A DNA stretch of 64,000 nucleotides from Kineothrix sp. IPX-CK. Lineage in GTDB: Bacteria; Bacillota; Clostridia; Lachnospirales; Lachnospiraceae. The stretch's first letter is position 1; each line of letters starts with the position of its first letter. The translations under genes were made by a program, and so were the position numbers. The notes under the pieces are model-generated. The model worked only from the letters and a program-made list of their open reading frames with translations, did not search any database and had not been told where the DNA came from. The DNA lies in assembly GCF_039134705.1 (NCBI RefSeq), contig NZ_CP146256.1, positions 1,240,001-1,304,000 of the forward strand. Reading direction: 5' to 3'. This document shows, in pieces, positions 29,501-40,200 of the stretch.

Positions 29501-32500
29501 CCATTCGGCTTCTAAAGGAACTGCAAGCACAAGGGCGCCCAGCAACAGCGGAGGAACAGATAACCCTTGCCCGGTTTGTCGGCTGGGGTGGGCTTGCAAA
29601 TGCCCTTACACCGGATAAAAGCGGATGGGAAACAGAATACGCGGAAATTAAAGAACTGCTGACAGACGAGGAATTGCAGGCGGCACAGAAAAGCACCCTG
29701 ACTTCCTATTATACGGAGCAGAGCATCGTCAGCCATATCTATAAAGGGCTGGAGCGAATGGGGTTCCGGGGCGGCAACATCTTAGACCCTGCCCTTGGTA
29801 CAGGCAACTTCTTTTCCGTACTGCCGGACAGCATGGATTCCTCTAAACTATACGGCTGTGAAATCGACCCCATCCCCGGACAGATTGCAAAACAGCTTTA
29901 TCCTGATGCGGATATTCAGGTGATGGGCTTTGAAAAGACAGCTTTTCCCGACCATTTTTTCGATATGATGGTGGGTAACGTGCCGTTTAACTCCATCAAG
30001 GTGGATGACCCCCGATACAATAAGCACAACTTCCACATTCACGACTACTTTATTGCCAAGTCACTGGATAAGGTCCGTCCGGGCGGCATGATGGCGCTGA
30101 TTACCTCCAAATTTACCATGGATAAAGCAAATTCCAGTATGCGCCGTTATATCGCAGGGAAAGCCGAATTGATTGGAGCTGTCCGCCTGCCGAACAATGC
30201 GTTCAAACAGGTAGCCGGAACCGAAGCTACCACAGACATTCTTTTTCTGAAAAAGCGGGAACGGGAAATTGTGCCAGACGAGGAAAGCAGTCCTTGGCTG
30301 ACCGTAGAGCAAGACGAAAACGGCATTCCCATGAACACCTATTTTATCGACCACCCGGAAATGGTGCTGGGTGAGATGGTGTTTGACGAGTCCATGTTCG
30401 GCAACGAAAAGACCACCGCCTGCCACCCGATAGCCGGAGAGGACTTGAATGAACGGCTGGAGCGTGCCATTTCCTATCTCGACGGCGAATATACCGAGGC
30501 CACCTCCGAATATGAGGGCGAAAAGGAAGTGCTGCCCGAATCCATTTCTGCTGATCCCAATGTGCGCAATTTCAGCTATGGGCTGGTAGACGGTGAGCTG
30601 TACTACCGTGAAAACTCTCGGATGTATAAGCAAAACATCACCGGCCGGAAAGCCGAGCGTATTCGTGGGATGGTGGAGGTTACGGCAGCCATCCGTAGCT
30701 TGATTGACTTTCAGAACAGCGAATATGCAGATCTCCATGAGCTGCCTACCATGGAATATGAAAAGCAGCTTCAGGATCATATCGCCCATCTCAATCATGT
30801 GTATGATGCCTTTGTCAAAAAGCAAGGGTATCTCAATTCCTATGCCAATGTAATCGCATTTTCAAGAGATTCCAATGCCCCTCTGCTCCGTTCCATTGAG
30901 GCGGAGATAAAAGGCCAAAAGGATGTATGGAAAAAGACCGCTATCTTCTACAAGGCGACCATCAAGCCCAAGATTATGCCTAAAACGGTGTTTTCGGCAG
31001 AGGAAGCCCTGATGGTTTCTCTCAATGTGAAAGGCAAGGTTGACCTTGATTATATGTCCTGGCTCTATCAGTACCCCGATCACCGCAAGGCTACACCGGA
31101 GGAAATCATTGACGAGTTAGGGGATAAAATTTATCAAGACCCTGATGATTACACCGGCAATCCGCACACCGGCTGGAAAACTGCCGACGAGTATCTAAGC
31201 GGCTATGTCAAGGATAAGTTGGTAACGGCAATCTTGAAAGCGGAGGAAGAACCGGAACGGTTCAGCCGAAATGCAGAGGCGTTGAAGCTGGTGCAGCCGG
31301 TTCCCCTGACTCCGCAGGACATCAGCTTTACCCTCGGAACCACATGGATTCCCCCGGGGATTTACCAGCAATTCATGTATGATACCTTTCAGACCGCACC
31401 CAACCTTCAAGATGGCCGCTTTAGCATTTCTCTCGAATTTTCTAAATACAGCGGCGCCTATTATATTTCCAATAAAAGTGCAGAAAGCAGTTCCGTGACG
31501 GTCAACCAGTCCTACGGCACAGATCGGCTCAATGCCTACGAAATACTGGAAACCACCCTCAACCTCCGACCTGTGGAGGTGAAAGACCCGGTTGATTATA
31601 TTGACCCGAATACCGGAGAGGAAAAAAAGAAATACGTTCTCAACAAAAAGGAAACCATCTTGGCCCGTGAAAAGCAGGCGGAAATCAAGATGGCTTTCGA
31701 AAGCTGGCTATTTGCCGACCCGGAGCGTGGGGCGAGCCTGACGAAGCTCTACAATGACCGTTTCAATAACATCCGCCCCCGTGAATACAGCGGTGACAAT
31801 CTTCTCATGCCGGATATGGCGGAGGGCATCAAGCTCCGCAAGCATCAGAGCGATGTCATTGCTCATGGTCTTTACAGTGATGGTAATCTGCTGATGGCAC
31901 ATGAAGTGGGTGCTGGCAAAACCTACGCTGCTGTCGGCCTTGGCTATGAAATGAAACGGCTGGGAGCAGTCCACAAGCCCCTGTATGCCGTGCCAAATCA
32001 CCTTGTAGGCGAATGGGCAGCCCATTACATGAAGATGTACCCCAACGCCAATATTTTAGTGGCGGAGAAAAAGGATTTTGAGCGAAAGAACCGCCGCCGC
32101 TTTGTCAGCAGGATTGCTACCGGTGAGTACGACGCCATCATTATGGGGCATAGCAGCTTTGAACTCATCGGCTTATCCAGAGAGCGCCAGCTTGCGGCTA
32201 TGGAGTCGGAAATGGCGGCTATTACAGAAGCAATCACAGAGGTAAAAGCCCGTGACGGCAAGGACTGGACGCTCAAACAGATGCAGATTTTCAAATCCAA
32301 CCTCCAGTTTCGCTATGACAGGCTGTTTAATGCAGAGAAAAAAGACGGTGTTATCAACTTTGAGGAATTGGGTGTGGACGCCCTGATTGTGGATGAAGCC
32401 CATGCCTACAAGAACAATTTTTCCTACACCAAGATGCGTAACGTAGCCGGAGTTACCGGTGTTAGCAGCCAGCGTGCCATGGATATGCACCAAAAATGCC

Positions 32501-34749
32501 AATACATCAATGACCTGAACAATGGCAAAGGTGTGGTTTACCTAACCGGTACTCCGATTTCCAACACAATGGCGGAACTGTACGTTCTGCAAAAGACTTT
32601 GCAACCGTGGGAACTGGAAAAGCGTGGCCTGCTGATGTTTGACGCATGGGCAAGTACCTTTGGTGTGGTGGAGTCCTCCTTGGAAATCAAGCCGGAGGGC
32701 AACGGCTATCAAATGAAAAACCGTTTTGCAAGGTTTCACAATCTACCTGAGCTGATGGCAATGTTCCACATGATTGCGGATATTAAAACCGCTGATATGC
32801 TGGACTTACCTACTCCAAAGCTAAGAACCGGCGGTCCACAGGTTATCAAAACGGAATGTACCCCGGAGCAGAAACGCCTTGTGATGGAATTGGGAGAACG
32901 GGCGGAGAAAATCCGCAACGGACAGGTAGACAGCTCCGAGGATAATTTCCTGAAGCTCACGCTGGAGGCCCGCCTGCTGTCTACCGATCCGAGAGCCGTT
33001 GACCCGGATTTACCGGATGACCCCAATACAAAGCTCAATGTCTGCGTCCGGAAAGCGGCTGAAATCTACCATGAAACCGCTGAGAACCGCTTGACCCAGC
33101 TTATTTTCTGCGATCAAGGCACGCCCAAGGGTGACGGCAGCTTTAATTTTTACGAGGCTACCAAGGCGGTGCTGATTGCACAGGGGGTAAAACCGGAGGA
33201 AATTGCCTTTATCCACGATGCCAAGACGGACGTACAGCGGGAGCAGCTTTTTGAAAAGGTACGAACCGGTGAAATCCGCATACTGATGGGCAGCACCGGG
33301 AAGATGGGCACCGGCATGAATGTTCAAAATAAGCTGGTGGCGCTCCATCATCTCGATGTGCCGTGGCGCCCCTCCGACCTCATTCAGCGCAACGGCCGCA
33401 TTCTCCGTCAGGGCAACGACAACGAGGAAATTTCCATATTCAACTACATCACAGAGAATACCTTCGATGCGTACCTGTGGCAGATTTTAGAGCAGAAACA
33501 GCGGTATATCAGTCAGATTATGACCGGTCGCTCTACCCTCAGAACCTGTGAGGATGTGGACAGCACGATGCTTCAGTATGCCGAATTTAAGGCCCTTGCA
33601 ACCTCCGACCCAAGAATTAAGGAGAAGATGGAAACGGATAACGAGATCAGCCGCCTGACGGTGCTGAAATCCGCATGGCAGAGCCAGCGCAATGACCTTC
33701 AGTACAAAATCGGAAAACACTATCCAAGCAAGATTGCCGCAACCGAGCGTAAAATAGCAGGAATGGAAGCTGACCTTGCCGACTATACAGGAAACAAGCC
33801 GTCCGAGTTTCAAATGACCATTGACGGCAGGCTCCATGATGAGCGAACCAAGGCTGCCGAACACTTCATGGTCCGTTCCCGCAAGCTGGGGCGAAGCACC
33901 GGGGATACCCTTGATGTGGGCAGCTATGCAGGCTTTCCGGTCCGGCTGATACGCCGCATGGGAGATGGGGTCGGTATCCAGCTATGCGGCAAATGCACCT
34001 ATTCTACGGAATTGGGTGAGTCGGAGCTGGGAAACATCACCCGTATTGAAAATCTTGCGGAACGCATTGTGTCGGAATTAGAAGTCGCCAAAACCGAGCT
34101 TGCGGATTTGCACCGCCAGCTTGAGGCGGCAAAGCTGGAGAGTGAAAAGCCCTTTGCCAGTGAAGAAAAATTGGTGCAGTTACAGCGGAAAAAGGTTGAG
34201 CTTGACCTTGCCTTAGAATTTAAGGATACCTCTGACCTTGTTTTAGAGCCGGATGAGGATAACACGGATGTAATGAATTATGAGCCGGACGAGGAAGCAG
34301 ATGCGCCAAGCAGAACGGCTCCCCCCTCTGCACACCTCACGCTGGAACAGCGGCTGTATCAGAAACTGGCGGTTTTCGCAGGCCCTATTCTTGAGGGAGA
34401 AGCCTATTACATGAAGTTAAAAAGCGAAGGCTTTGAAGATTTGGTGCTGGAAGCCATAGGCGGCAATGAGTACAGCATCGCCCATTATTACCGCCAAAAT
34501 GGCGATTCCATGCGTGACCCTGAGATTACCTTCACCATTGATAAGCAGACCTGTTCCATTCACCCTACATCGTTCTTACAGGACGATATAGGGCTTTTTT
34601 ACGATACGGACAGCGTACCGCCGTCAAGGGTGCGTGACTTGAAGGATTTTATGTCACAGTGGTTTACCAACATCAAGGAGCAGGGTTTTGAGCCCGAGAA
34701 GGTGTCTGTTTACGCATCGGAAAATGATGAAAGCGAATTTGAGAGATAG
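26545..34749 (+). CDS. Giant ICE protein: N6-adenine methylase plus SNF2/DEAH helicase
   Basis: One continuous frame of 2734 codons from TTG 26545 (GGAGGTGA SD). Residues 1-~255 are an ICE-specific N-terminal domain. Residues ~256-400 are a disordered Gly/Arg/Glu/Pro/Asp linker that overlaps another gene (see tnpV). Around residue 1082 is a SAM-binding motif, ILDPALGTGNFF, and near 1144 GNVPFNS stands where methylases have NPPY/F. The SNF2 helicase has HEVGAGKT (~1785), VDEAHAYKN (~1949), LTGTPISNT and QRNGRILRQG (~2280). Coiled, charged regions close the C-terminus. Such proteins are typical of Tn1549-like ICEs; a role in anti-restriction or DNA processing during transfer is inferred, not shown. 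Confidence 0.9.
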   Translation: MSKATLLADLYKKSVQEYTKNPVEWKGLLSCVARYYKRSFDNAVLVYAQRPDATQLATFDEWHDKRIDRNINAGAKGIAVIDMTNPTASLKYLFDFMDTNGSEQSFKKVMSYLWELEDQYKPSVMARFHEKYITPTSSIEMCLYKMVQQRVRQVLPQYMGNFKVRDESSVLYDAPIEAVKAEFMELVTDSVAYTVFCKCGLSTEMFDEHTFENISHFNSLELFMTMGNCTVSLARPILREIHQEIQQIKIERSQIYENRTVNEIQLPEGRGQSALPRTANLGERENRPDAGGQIREPVEELHAGEPPAPPVGAGSTGQNQRDDFESGRGSREPQGAADTGASDRPTDAGHRRHDGESRPHGHDNRHSGGNHDQRIGTATPITQRTEPPTDGKQPSVGGFFVVPPKTVQEISSAEEKAAEPTEQDTSFSYQLLSRLQSDCEYFLGAGQGHEKHLWAGNVKNQITKMWELYNAVPEKPNWLTAQDIELYEKQMAGVEQKVASVDTPITPVPDLNVQPTDIQTTSSASTLDEDEISDLIDVVLCADDITPDTREWAAEIHKFFEGGHKQTTKAKILKAFYGKLDTDYITETGDYLYLTAGDDGLTFEIGNQQFTEDYGTLVSRIDRLILTGVYPFSSADTVIDDYAIPDEQEEMQGFIDEDENSPDEHPVSAELSDTDRQKIIDEYLQHGSGTQGGRQRIFQAMLSMPAKKDRVDFIRKEYYSYSSSRSQPNGDRWRLEYTPKGMAIDYRSGSLALHETLSWNQVESGISDLIRQDRYLTEKDKTEMEAEGQTVYLPAPEAPDQETPDRQLTLFDMTSAMPESYEDAAEDSNDGMIDGNSVEPMQLPFQEGDRIYYNDRVFEIVKFMHDGRTVEIGDIAQLKNLNRLKITERVPLSAIADCKPLKDHYTNGEIATMVVESVQSGDFSEETQAAIKAATLVNQSNDEYNRTIMDDFHARAWGEGFNYRYSPDHHLYDGGPKTKFKNNIAAIRLLKELQAQGRPATAEEQITLARFVGWGGLANALTPDKSGWETEYAEIKELLTDEELQAAQKSTLTSYYTEQSIVSHIYKGLERMGFRGGNILDPALGTGNFFSVLPDSMDSSKLYGCEIDPIPGQIAKQLYPDADIQVMGFEKTAFPDHFFDMMVGNVPFNSIKVDDPRYNKHNFHIHDYFIAKSLDKVRPGGMMALITSKFTMDKANSSMRRYIAGKAELIGAVRLPNNAFKQVAGTEATTDILFLKKREREIVPDEESSPWLTVEQDENGIPMNTYFIDHPEMVLGEMVFDESMFGNEKTTACHPIAGEDLNERLERAISYLDGEYTEATSEYEGEKEVLPESISADPNVRNFSYGLVDGELYYRENSRMYKQNITGRKAERIRGMVEVTAAIRSLIDFQNSEYADLHELPTMEYEKQLQDHIAHLNHVYDAFVKKQGYLNSYANVIAFSRDSNAPLLRSIEAEIKGQKDVWKKTAIFYKATIKPKIMPKTVFSAEEALMVSLNVKGKVDLDYMSWLYQYPDHRKATPEEIIDELGDKIYQDPDDYTGNPHTGWKTADEYLSGYVKDKLVTAILKAEEEPERFSRNAEALKLVQPVPLTPQDISFTLGTTWIPPGIYQQFMYDTFQTAPNLQDGRFSISLEFSKYSGAYYISNKSAESSSVTVNQSYGTDRLNAYEILETTLNLRPVEVKDPVDYIDPNTGEEKKKYVLNKKETILAREKQAEIKMAFESWLFADPERGASLTKLYNDRFNNIRPREYSGDNLLMPDMAEGIKLRKHQSDVIAHGLYSDGNLLMAHEVGAGKTYAAVGLGYEMKRLGAVHKPLYAVPNHLVGEWAAHYMKMYPNANILVAEKKDFERKNRRRFVSRIATGEYDAIIMGHSSFELIGLSRERQLAAMESEMAAITEAITEVKARDGKDWTLKQMQIFKSNLQFRYDRLFNAEKKDGVINFEELGVDALIVDEAHAYKNNFSYTKMRNVAGVTGVSSQRAMDMHQKCQYINDLNNGKGVVYLTGTPISNTMAELYVLQKTLQPWELEKRGLLMFDAWASTFGVVESSLEIKPEGNGYQMKNRFARFHNLPELMAMFHMIADIKTADMLDLPTPKLRTGGPQVIKTECTPEQKRLVMELGERAEKIRNGQVDSSEDNFLKLTLEARLLSTDPRAVDPDLPDDPNTKLNVCVRKAAEIYHETAENRLTQLIFCDQGTPKGDGSFNFYEATKAVLIAQGVKPEEIAFIHDAKTDVQREQLFEKVRTGEIRILMGSTGKMGTGMNVQNKLVALHHLDVPWRPSDLIQRNGRILRQGNDNEEISIFNYITENTFDAYLWQILEQKQRYISQIMTGRSTLRTCEDVDSTMLQYAEFKALATSDPRIKEKMETDNEISRLTVLKSAWQSQRNDLQYKIGKHYPSKIAATERKIAGMEADLADYTGNKPSEFQMTIDGRLHDERTKAAEHFMVRSRKLGRSTGDTLDVGSYAGFPVRLIRRMGDGVGIQLCGKCTYSTELGESELGNITRIENLAERIVSELEVAKTELADLHRQLEAAKLESEKPFASEEKLVQLQRKKVELDLALEFKDTSDLVLEPDEDNTDVMNYEPDEEADAPSRTAPPSAHLTLEQRLYQKLAVFAGPILEGEAYYMKLKSEGFEDLVLEAIGGNEYSIAHYYRQNGDSMRDPEITFTIDKQTCSIHPTSFLQDDIGLFYDTDSVPPSRVRDLKDFMSQWFTNIKEQGFEPEKVSVYASENDESEFER
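27311..27688 (+). CDS. tnpV: TnpV-like transposon-encoded protein, overprinted inside the methylase-helicase gene
   Basis: A 125-residue frame in +1 register relative to the host gene. It resembles TnpV of Tn4451-type transposons: a short beta start (FNYRKGED), then the signature PVGRFGNLWKNFMLENH, a helix with ELVAQGKINEMI, EEAESRKERLI, and an end with AEEIMISELV. ATG 27311 has AAAGGAG eight bases upstream, and a strong intrinsic terminator begins 13 bases after its stop. In the other frame the same DNA encodes only a low-complexity linker. TnpV has no established function. The call rests on remembered family features, not on a search. Confidence 0.72.
   Translation: MRTEPLMKFNYRKGEDSLLYPELQISENEKTDQMPVGRFGNLWKNFMLENHPHRLSELVAQGKINEMILKVDEEAESRKERLIQELLTAQLMPDTEDTMERAAHMGMITDTAEEIMISELVLQPR
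27701..27743 (+). terminator. Intrinsic terminator inside the giant ORF, after tnpV
   Basis: AGCCGCCTACAGA (27701-27713) is exactly complementary to 27727-27739, extended by three more pairs (one G-U) to a 16-bp stem with a 7-base loop, and followed by TTTTT. It lies inside codons of the 2734-codon gene but suits the end of tnpV. Confidence 0.85.
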
Positions 34750-34762
34750 GAGGATAGGATAT

Positions 34763-35203
34763 ATGAATCAGAAATACTTAGCAGCTTACACACAGGGGCT
34801 GGATGAGGACATGCAGCTTTGTATCAAGGCAGACGCAGAAAACATTGCTGCCTTTATCGCAAAATACCCCTTTGCACCTCGAATTACCATGGAAACTTTG
34901 GAAGGTCATTTTCTCCTTAATACTCGTATGGGTTTCATTGATAGGTGCTATGACCAAAACTATTTGGCTACTCAACTTATCCCGGTTCTTGCACCTATGC
35001 AGATGGGAGAACGTGATATACCGGAAATCATCAGCCTGTCCGATTACTCAGAACTATCCCCGGAGGATACCTCTCTGCTCCCTGACTGGAATGCTTGGCG
35101 TGACTACGGTATTTCGGATGGGGATTTCCCGGCGTTCCGAGAAAGCCTGCTTGAAATGGAGAATGACCCTGTTGATGTAGATTCAGAAGAAATGGATAGA
35201 TAG
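34763..35203 (+). CDS. ICE-associated hypothetical protein
   Basis: A 146-residue acidic soluble protein of unknown function, starting MNQKYLAAY with AGGAGG upstream of ATG 34763. It is rich in Asp/Glu at its C-terminus and has no membrane segment. An upstream in-frame start would overlap the giant gene but lacks an SD. It lies 13 bases after the giant gene and 11 before the next, within one transcription unit. Confidence 0.7.
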   Translation: MNQKYLAAYTQGLDEDMQLCIKADAENIAAFIAKYPFAPRITMETLEGHFLLNTRMGFIDRCYDQNYLATQLIPVLAPMQMGERDIPEIISLSDYSELSPEDTSLLPDWNAWRDYGISDGDFPAFRESLLEMENDPVDVDSEEMDR

Positions 35204-35214
35204 GAGGGATTTTT

Positions 35215-35886
35215 TTGAAATACGATATTTCGCCCGAACTGGCCGAGCTTTTCAAGAAAAAAGCATCAGTCTTAGGGTATTCTGTTCGTGAAGAAGCTGC
35301 GGAGAATGACCCGCAGCTTCTTTTGTCTGCTTTTCGGAACCAGGAGGAAATCTGCAAATTTGAAAAGACCGGCGCCATGCGTTTCAGGCGTGACAGCCCT
35401 TTTGTGGAAGAACGGAAAGAGCTTCACAGCCTGCTGTTAGACCTAAAAGAACGCTATGATCTGTATTTGAACGCAAAGCCGCTTGACTGTGAGGGTGTCC
35501 GGGACTTCCGGCTGATTTCGGAGTTTGGCAATCATCTTCTTGCCGCCAAGCAGTCCAAGGACAATGAAATCCGCTTTGTCACATGGCAGTATGATTATGA
35601 CCGCAGCGGCGTGACCCTCGGACATTATTATGAAACCAATTATGAGGGCGCTTTGAAGGATTTTGCCGTGCGCTCCGGCCTGATTGACGAAAATCAGCTT
35701 TTCACGGAGGAAGAAATGGCGGTTCTGTATCAGTCCTGCGTGTTTCGTGGAAAGCATGACGATGACTTGACCTTTGACAGCGAGAGAAAATTGCAGGATG
35801 TGATCGAAAAGCTGGAGGACAATTTGCCCCAAGAAGTCGTTACGCAGCAAACGGTACAGGAACAGGAGGATGAGCATGGAATATAG
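35215..35886 (+). CDS. ICE-associated hypothetical protein, paralogue family member A
   Basis: A 223-residue protein from TTG 35215 (AGGAGGG SD). The N-terminal ~130 residues are unrecognised. The C-terminal ~80 residues, including DFAVRSGLIDENQLF and a helix ending EKLEDNLPQE, match the C-terminal modules of the two tandem proteins at 50872 and 51555. No catalytic motif was found. The shared module suggests a common partner or fold within the conjugation machinery. Confidence 0.7.
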   Translation: MKYDISPELAELFKKKASVLGYSVREEAAENDPQLLLSAFRNQEEICKFEKTGAMRFRRDSPFVEERKELHSLLLDLKERYDLYLNAKPLDCEGVRDFRLISEFGNHLLAAKQSKDNEIRFVTWQYDYDRSGVTLGHYYETNYEGALKDFAVRSGLIDENQLFTEEEMAVLYQSCVFRGKHDDDLTFDSERKLQDVIEKLEDNLPQEVVTQQTVQEQEDEHGI

Positions 35887-37255
35887 CCAAATCAACACCA
35901 TTACCAAATTCGGCCCGGACGATTATTCCCTGTGGACGCTCACCATGCCCCGTGACCAGTTAGGGCAAATCCGGCAAGGTACACCTGTTGTGGAGGGCGA
36001 TATGCGCCGGGTTTTTGAGGAAATTCGTTCCGTCGATTATCAGCCGGAATCGGTATGTAACTTTGTCCTCCCCCAAAGCAAGGGTTTACGCCTGTTTCGG
36101 GTTGATATGGGTGAAGATTTTGCAGACAGAAACCGGCATAACGGCTGCTCTGTCCGTGGCTCCAGAGAACAAATCATGGCGGATCTGCGTGAGGCACTCA
36201 AGGGGCAAGGCTACCACCTGTATGGGAACGCCCATTTTTTGAATGTGGATGTGCTGGAAACTCTCCAAAAAATTGTGGAGCATAACACCGACTATTATCA
36301 AACGGACTTCAATTACGATATGGAAAAACTGCGGGCGGCCGCCAATGACCGTAATGCTGAACGGCGTTTCCTCTGGATGAGCCGGGGCAGCGGAACATGG
36401 TGCTTTGCGGAGCCGGATGTCTACATCCGCAGAACCAATGCGCATAACACATGGAATTACTACGGCGCCGGGAATAAGAGCGAACACGTTAAAACCTTTT
36501 GGATTGAACTGAAAGGTATGTGGGATGAAAAAGTTATGGGCGATATTGTGGAGATAGATTATCAGAAGCACTTGGACTATCTCTGCACCCATTCCTTTGA
36601 ACCGGCTGCCGTAGAAGTAGTGTTCAAGAACCCCAACGGTTTGCGCACCTTTTCCTATCGGGAGTATGACGAGAATTATCAATCTATCGCCCAGCGTTAC
36701 GGTACAGTGGAACGAATTGCATTTCAGGTGGAAAACTCCGATCAGTTTGCCCGTGCGGTCATAGAAGCACACGGACTGTTTTGGGACGCCACCGAGCCGA
36801 TGGGGATTGATGACTATGTAAAAAGGCTGGATCGTGACCGGCTCCATGACCATGGCTATACTGCCGACGATTTGGTGCTGACCGGTCCATTGGATGCGGA
36901 AAAGGCGGTAAAAAACGGTCTTGCCTGCTATGCCCTTTCCCCGGACGGCTCCAAGGAGCTGCTTGCCGGCCGTGACGATTTTCAAAAGCACCAGTACAGG
37001 GGCGCATTGTTCGGCATGACAGCCGAGGAACGGGACACCTTGCAATATTTCAAGCAGGACTGCACCCCGCTGTTTTCCCATGAGGAAATGCGGGAAATCT
37101 GCTCTCTTGCGGTACAGGCAGGGATGGAGAACAATCCCGAAAAGGCTCCCCTGCTGGATCGCATCATCCATAAAGCGGAGTGTGCCATGTCAAAGGCAGA
37201 AATCGAATCTGCTTTGGAGCAAGAACATGAATTTGAAATGGAGGATAGAGAATGA
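35876..37255 (+). CDS. ICE-associated hypothetical protein, 459 residues
   Basis: Large soluble protein of unknown function. AGGAGG abuts an ATG at 35870, so the in-frame ATG at 35876 (6-base spacing) is the better start; it overlaps the upstream gene by 11 bases. Several Trp/Tyr/His-rich stretches (RFLWMSRGSGTWCF, NAHNTWNYYGAG) and a GLACYALSPDGSKELL segment suggest a folded domain near the C-terminus. No known motif is recognised. The stop overlaps the next start (ATGA). Confidence 0.7.
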   Translation: MEYSQINTITKFGPDDYSLWTLTMPRDQLGQIRQGTPVVEGDMRRVFEEIRSVDYQPESVCNFVLPQSKGLRLFRVDMGEDFADRNRHNGCSVRGSREQIMADLREALKGQGYHLYGNAHFLNVDVLETLQKIVEHNTDYYQTDFNYDMEKLRAAANDRNAERRFLWMSRGSGTWCFAEPDVYIRRTNAHNTWNYYGAGNKSEHVKTFWIELKGMWDEKVMGDIVEIDYQKHLDYLCTHSFEPAAVEVVFKNPNGLRTFSYREYDENYQSIAQRYGTVERIAFQVENSDQFARAVIEAHGLFWDATEPMGIDDYVKRLDRDRLHDHGYTADDLVLTGPLDAEKAVKNGLACYALSPDGSKELLAGRDDFQKHQYRGALFGMTAEERDTLQYFKQDCTPLFSHEEMREICSLAVQAGMENNPEKAPLLDRIIHKAECAMSKAEIESALEQEHEFEMEDRE

Positions 37256-40200
37256 AAAAGAAGATGAATCCCAAAACCAAACGGGCGGTGGTGGTGCTTT
37301 CCATCATCGCCCTGATTATTTTTATTATCGGTCTGGTAAGCTGCTCCATTCAGCTTTCACAGAAAGACCCGTCACTGCCTGCTGTGACGGACAGCGACAA
37401 TCCGGCTCCCACCCCCGGCGACAAAATCGTAATTCCGAAAATTGACCAAGGAAGCCCCGGCAATCTGCCTGATGGCACAATTCAGCAGGGCACCACGGAT
37501 AGCAAGCCGGAGGAAACCGAGAACGGCGGCAAGGATACGGAACAGGGCAAGGATAAGCCTTACCCTGCAAAGCCTACGGAAAAACCGCCTGTATCCCCCA
37601 AGCCGGTAAAGCCTGCCGACCCTACCATGCCACCGGTTACTCCAACCCCCAAGCCTACCGTACCGCCTGCTTCCCCCACACCAAAGCCGAGTGAGCCTGT
37701 GAAGCCCACCGAGCCGCCGAAACAGGAAGAAAAGCCAAGTACGCCTGACAAACCGGGCGGCGGTTCAGGGGGCGGCAGTACCAGCTATCCCGCCGCTGTG
37801 GTAGAAATCCTTATCCCTGAGTACAGTCACGCGGATATGGAGTTTGAGGTAAAGACCACGCTGCGCAACGTGAAGTCGCTGGATTGGACTGTTGCCGAGG
37901 ACGGAAAAGATACCCCGCAGGGGGATTTTCTGAAAGGCACGCTTGATAAGAATGGCGGGAAAATCACCATTACCCAGCCGGGACAGTATGTTTTGACTGC
38001 CGCAGCTCAAAACTATGGCAACCGTGCCTATATCTTTACCAAGAAAATCACCATTCACCCCACCTTTGACATCAAGATAGAAGCAGACAAAACCGCCCAT
38101 ACGAATCAATCCTTTGCGGTAAAAACTACGCTTTCTGACAATGTGAAACAGCAATTAAACTGGCACATCTACAAGGATGGCAGCGAGGTGAAATGGCAGG
38201 AAGCTGTAACAGGCTCCCTTGCCAATGATGGCGGCTCTATCCAAATCAAGGATAAGGGCAGCTATATCCTGAAGGCTGCCGCCTACGATGAAACCAGCCG
38301 GGAATTTTTCGGCAAAGCTGATGTAGAGGTTTATCCTATTATCGAAATTGGCGTACAGGCTCCTGTCGCCGCCCACACCGATACCCCTGTTACCGTTGCT
38401 GTGAATACCAAGGAGTTGGGAGATCTCACACTTGCATGGACTGTGACCAAGGACGGCAAAGAAATCTCCCTGGCCGACTGTATGGAGGGCAAGCTGGACA
38501 ATACCGGCGGTACGGTGCGTTTCCTCGGCAAAGGCGATTACAGCCTAACCGCCACAGCTACCGATAAGGCTGGCAGGGCGTTCAGCGGAAAAGCGGATAT
38601 TAAAATCTATCCTGTGGCCGCTTTTTCGTTTGACCTTCCTGCCACTACCCACACCGATAAACCTGCCACGGTAAAGGTGGTGTCCTCTGAATTGCAGGAC
38701 ATGACCGCTGAATGGACGGTGCTTTATAACGGAGAAAGCACCCCGCTTACATCCGTTCTGGAGGGCAGCCTGACTAATGAGGGCGGCACGGTCCGCTTTA
38801 AGCAGAAAGGCTCCTATACACTGAAAGCCATCCTGCTTGATGCCCTCGGACGAGAATACAAACATGAGGCCAGCACTGTGGTTTATCCTGTTGCGGAAAC
38901 AGGTTTTTATATTCCCTCTCAGGTCCACACCGATACGGCCGTAGAGGTCAAGACCAGCTTTCAGGAAACGGCGGGATTGACTGCCGAATGGAGCTTGACG
39001 AAGGACGGCAAGCCGATCACACTGATGGACGGCTTTGATGGAACCCTCACCAATGACGGCGGTAAAATCCGCTTTAATGAGGTTGGCGAATATAATTTAC
39101 AGGCGGCTGTTACCGACAGCACCGGCCGCAGCTTTACCTATACCGCCCCTGTTAAGGTTTATCCCGTCATCACGGTTGTAATGGAGCTTACCAAGGAAAC
39201 CCACACGGACAAGGCGGCAACGGCTTCTGTCAAGCTGTCAAATGCCGGTTCCCTGCCTGTGGCTTGGAGCATGGCAAAAGACAATGTGCCGGTGCAGCCG
39301 GAGCATGAGCTGACCGACAAGGGCGGTTCTATCCGCTTTTTAGAAAAAGGCAGCTATACCGTGACCGCAGCCGTGACCGATGAGGCCGGGAGGACTTTTG
39401 AGGACAGCAAGACTGTCAAGATTTACCCAATCCCCGGCATTGCTTTCAGTCTGCCTGCCGCTGTCCACACCGATGACATGGTGACGGTTGATACTATCCT
39501 CACCGATATGGAGGGACTGACGGCGGTATGGTATGTTGACAATACCTTTGGTTTTCAGGATTGGGCGGTCTGCATCGACGGCCAACTGAACAATCAGGGC
39601 GGCTCCATTCACTTCAAACGCGCGGGAGTATATGATTTGCAGGCACGGGTGACAGACGCCACAGGACGGGTATTCCACTTTAACAGCGGAAAAATAGAAG
39701 TCTTGCCGGTGCTTTCCCTCTCCTTTGAACTTCCTGCCACCGGGCATACCGACACGCAGATCGAGGTCAGAACGAGGGGAAACAACAATGTGCTGCCGGT
39801 GGAATGGTCACTGATGAAAAACGGTACGGTCATTCCTTTGGAGCAGGCTGTCAGCGGCTCTCTCAATGCACAGGGCGGTAAAATCCGCTTTACCGGGAAT
39901 GGTGAATACCGTCTGACAGCATCTATGACAGATGCGCTGGGCAGGATGTTTACCGCCAGTAGCCAGATCAGCATTTTCCCCCTTTACAACTGCGATTTCT
40001 CTATGCCAGCGGCGATTCATACAGGGCAAAACTTTGTTGTCAACATGAGCAGCTCCATCAATCTGAACGGCAAGAGTATTGTATGGACGGCAACGAAGGA
40101 TGGCGCAGCCGTGGCAGTTTCCGACTTCTTTAAGGGGACGCTGGACAATGGCGGCGGCACGGTTCATGTGGATACAGCAGGAAGCTATCAGCTCACTGCA

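Noticed and set aside
30061..30825. A 254-codon open frame on the minus strand
   Set aside because: It is antisense to the methylase domain of the giant gene, with no SD and no motif.
36086..37171. A 361-codon open frame on the minus strand
   Set aside because: It is antisense to the well-supported gene at 35876, has no good SD and shows no protein-like motif; it is a codon-bias shadow.
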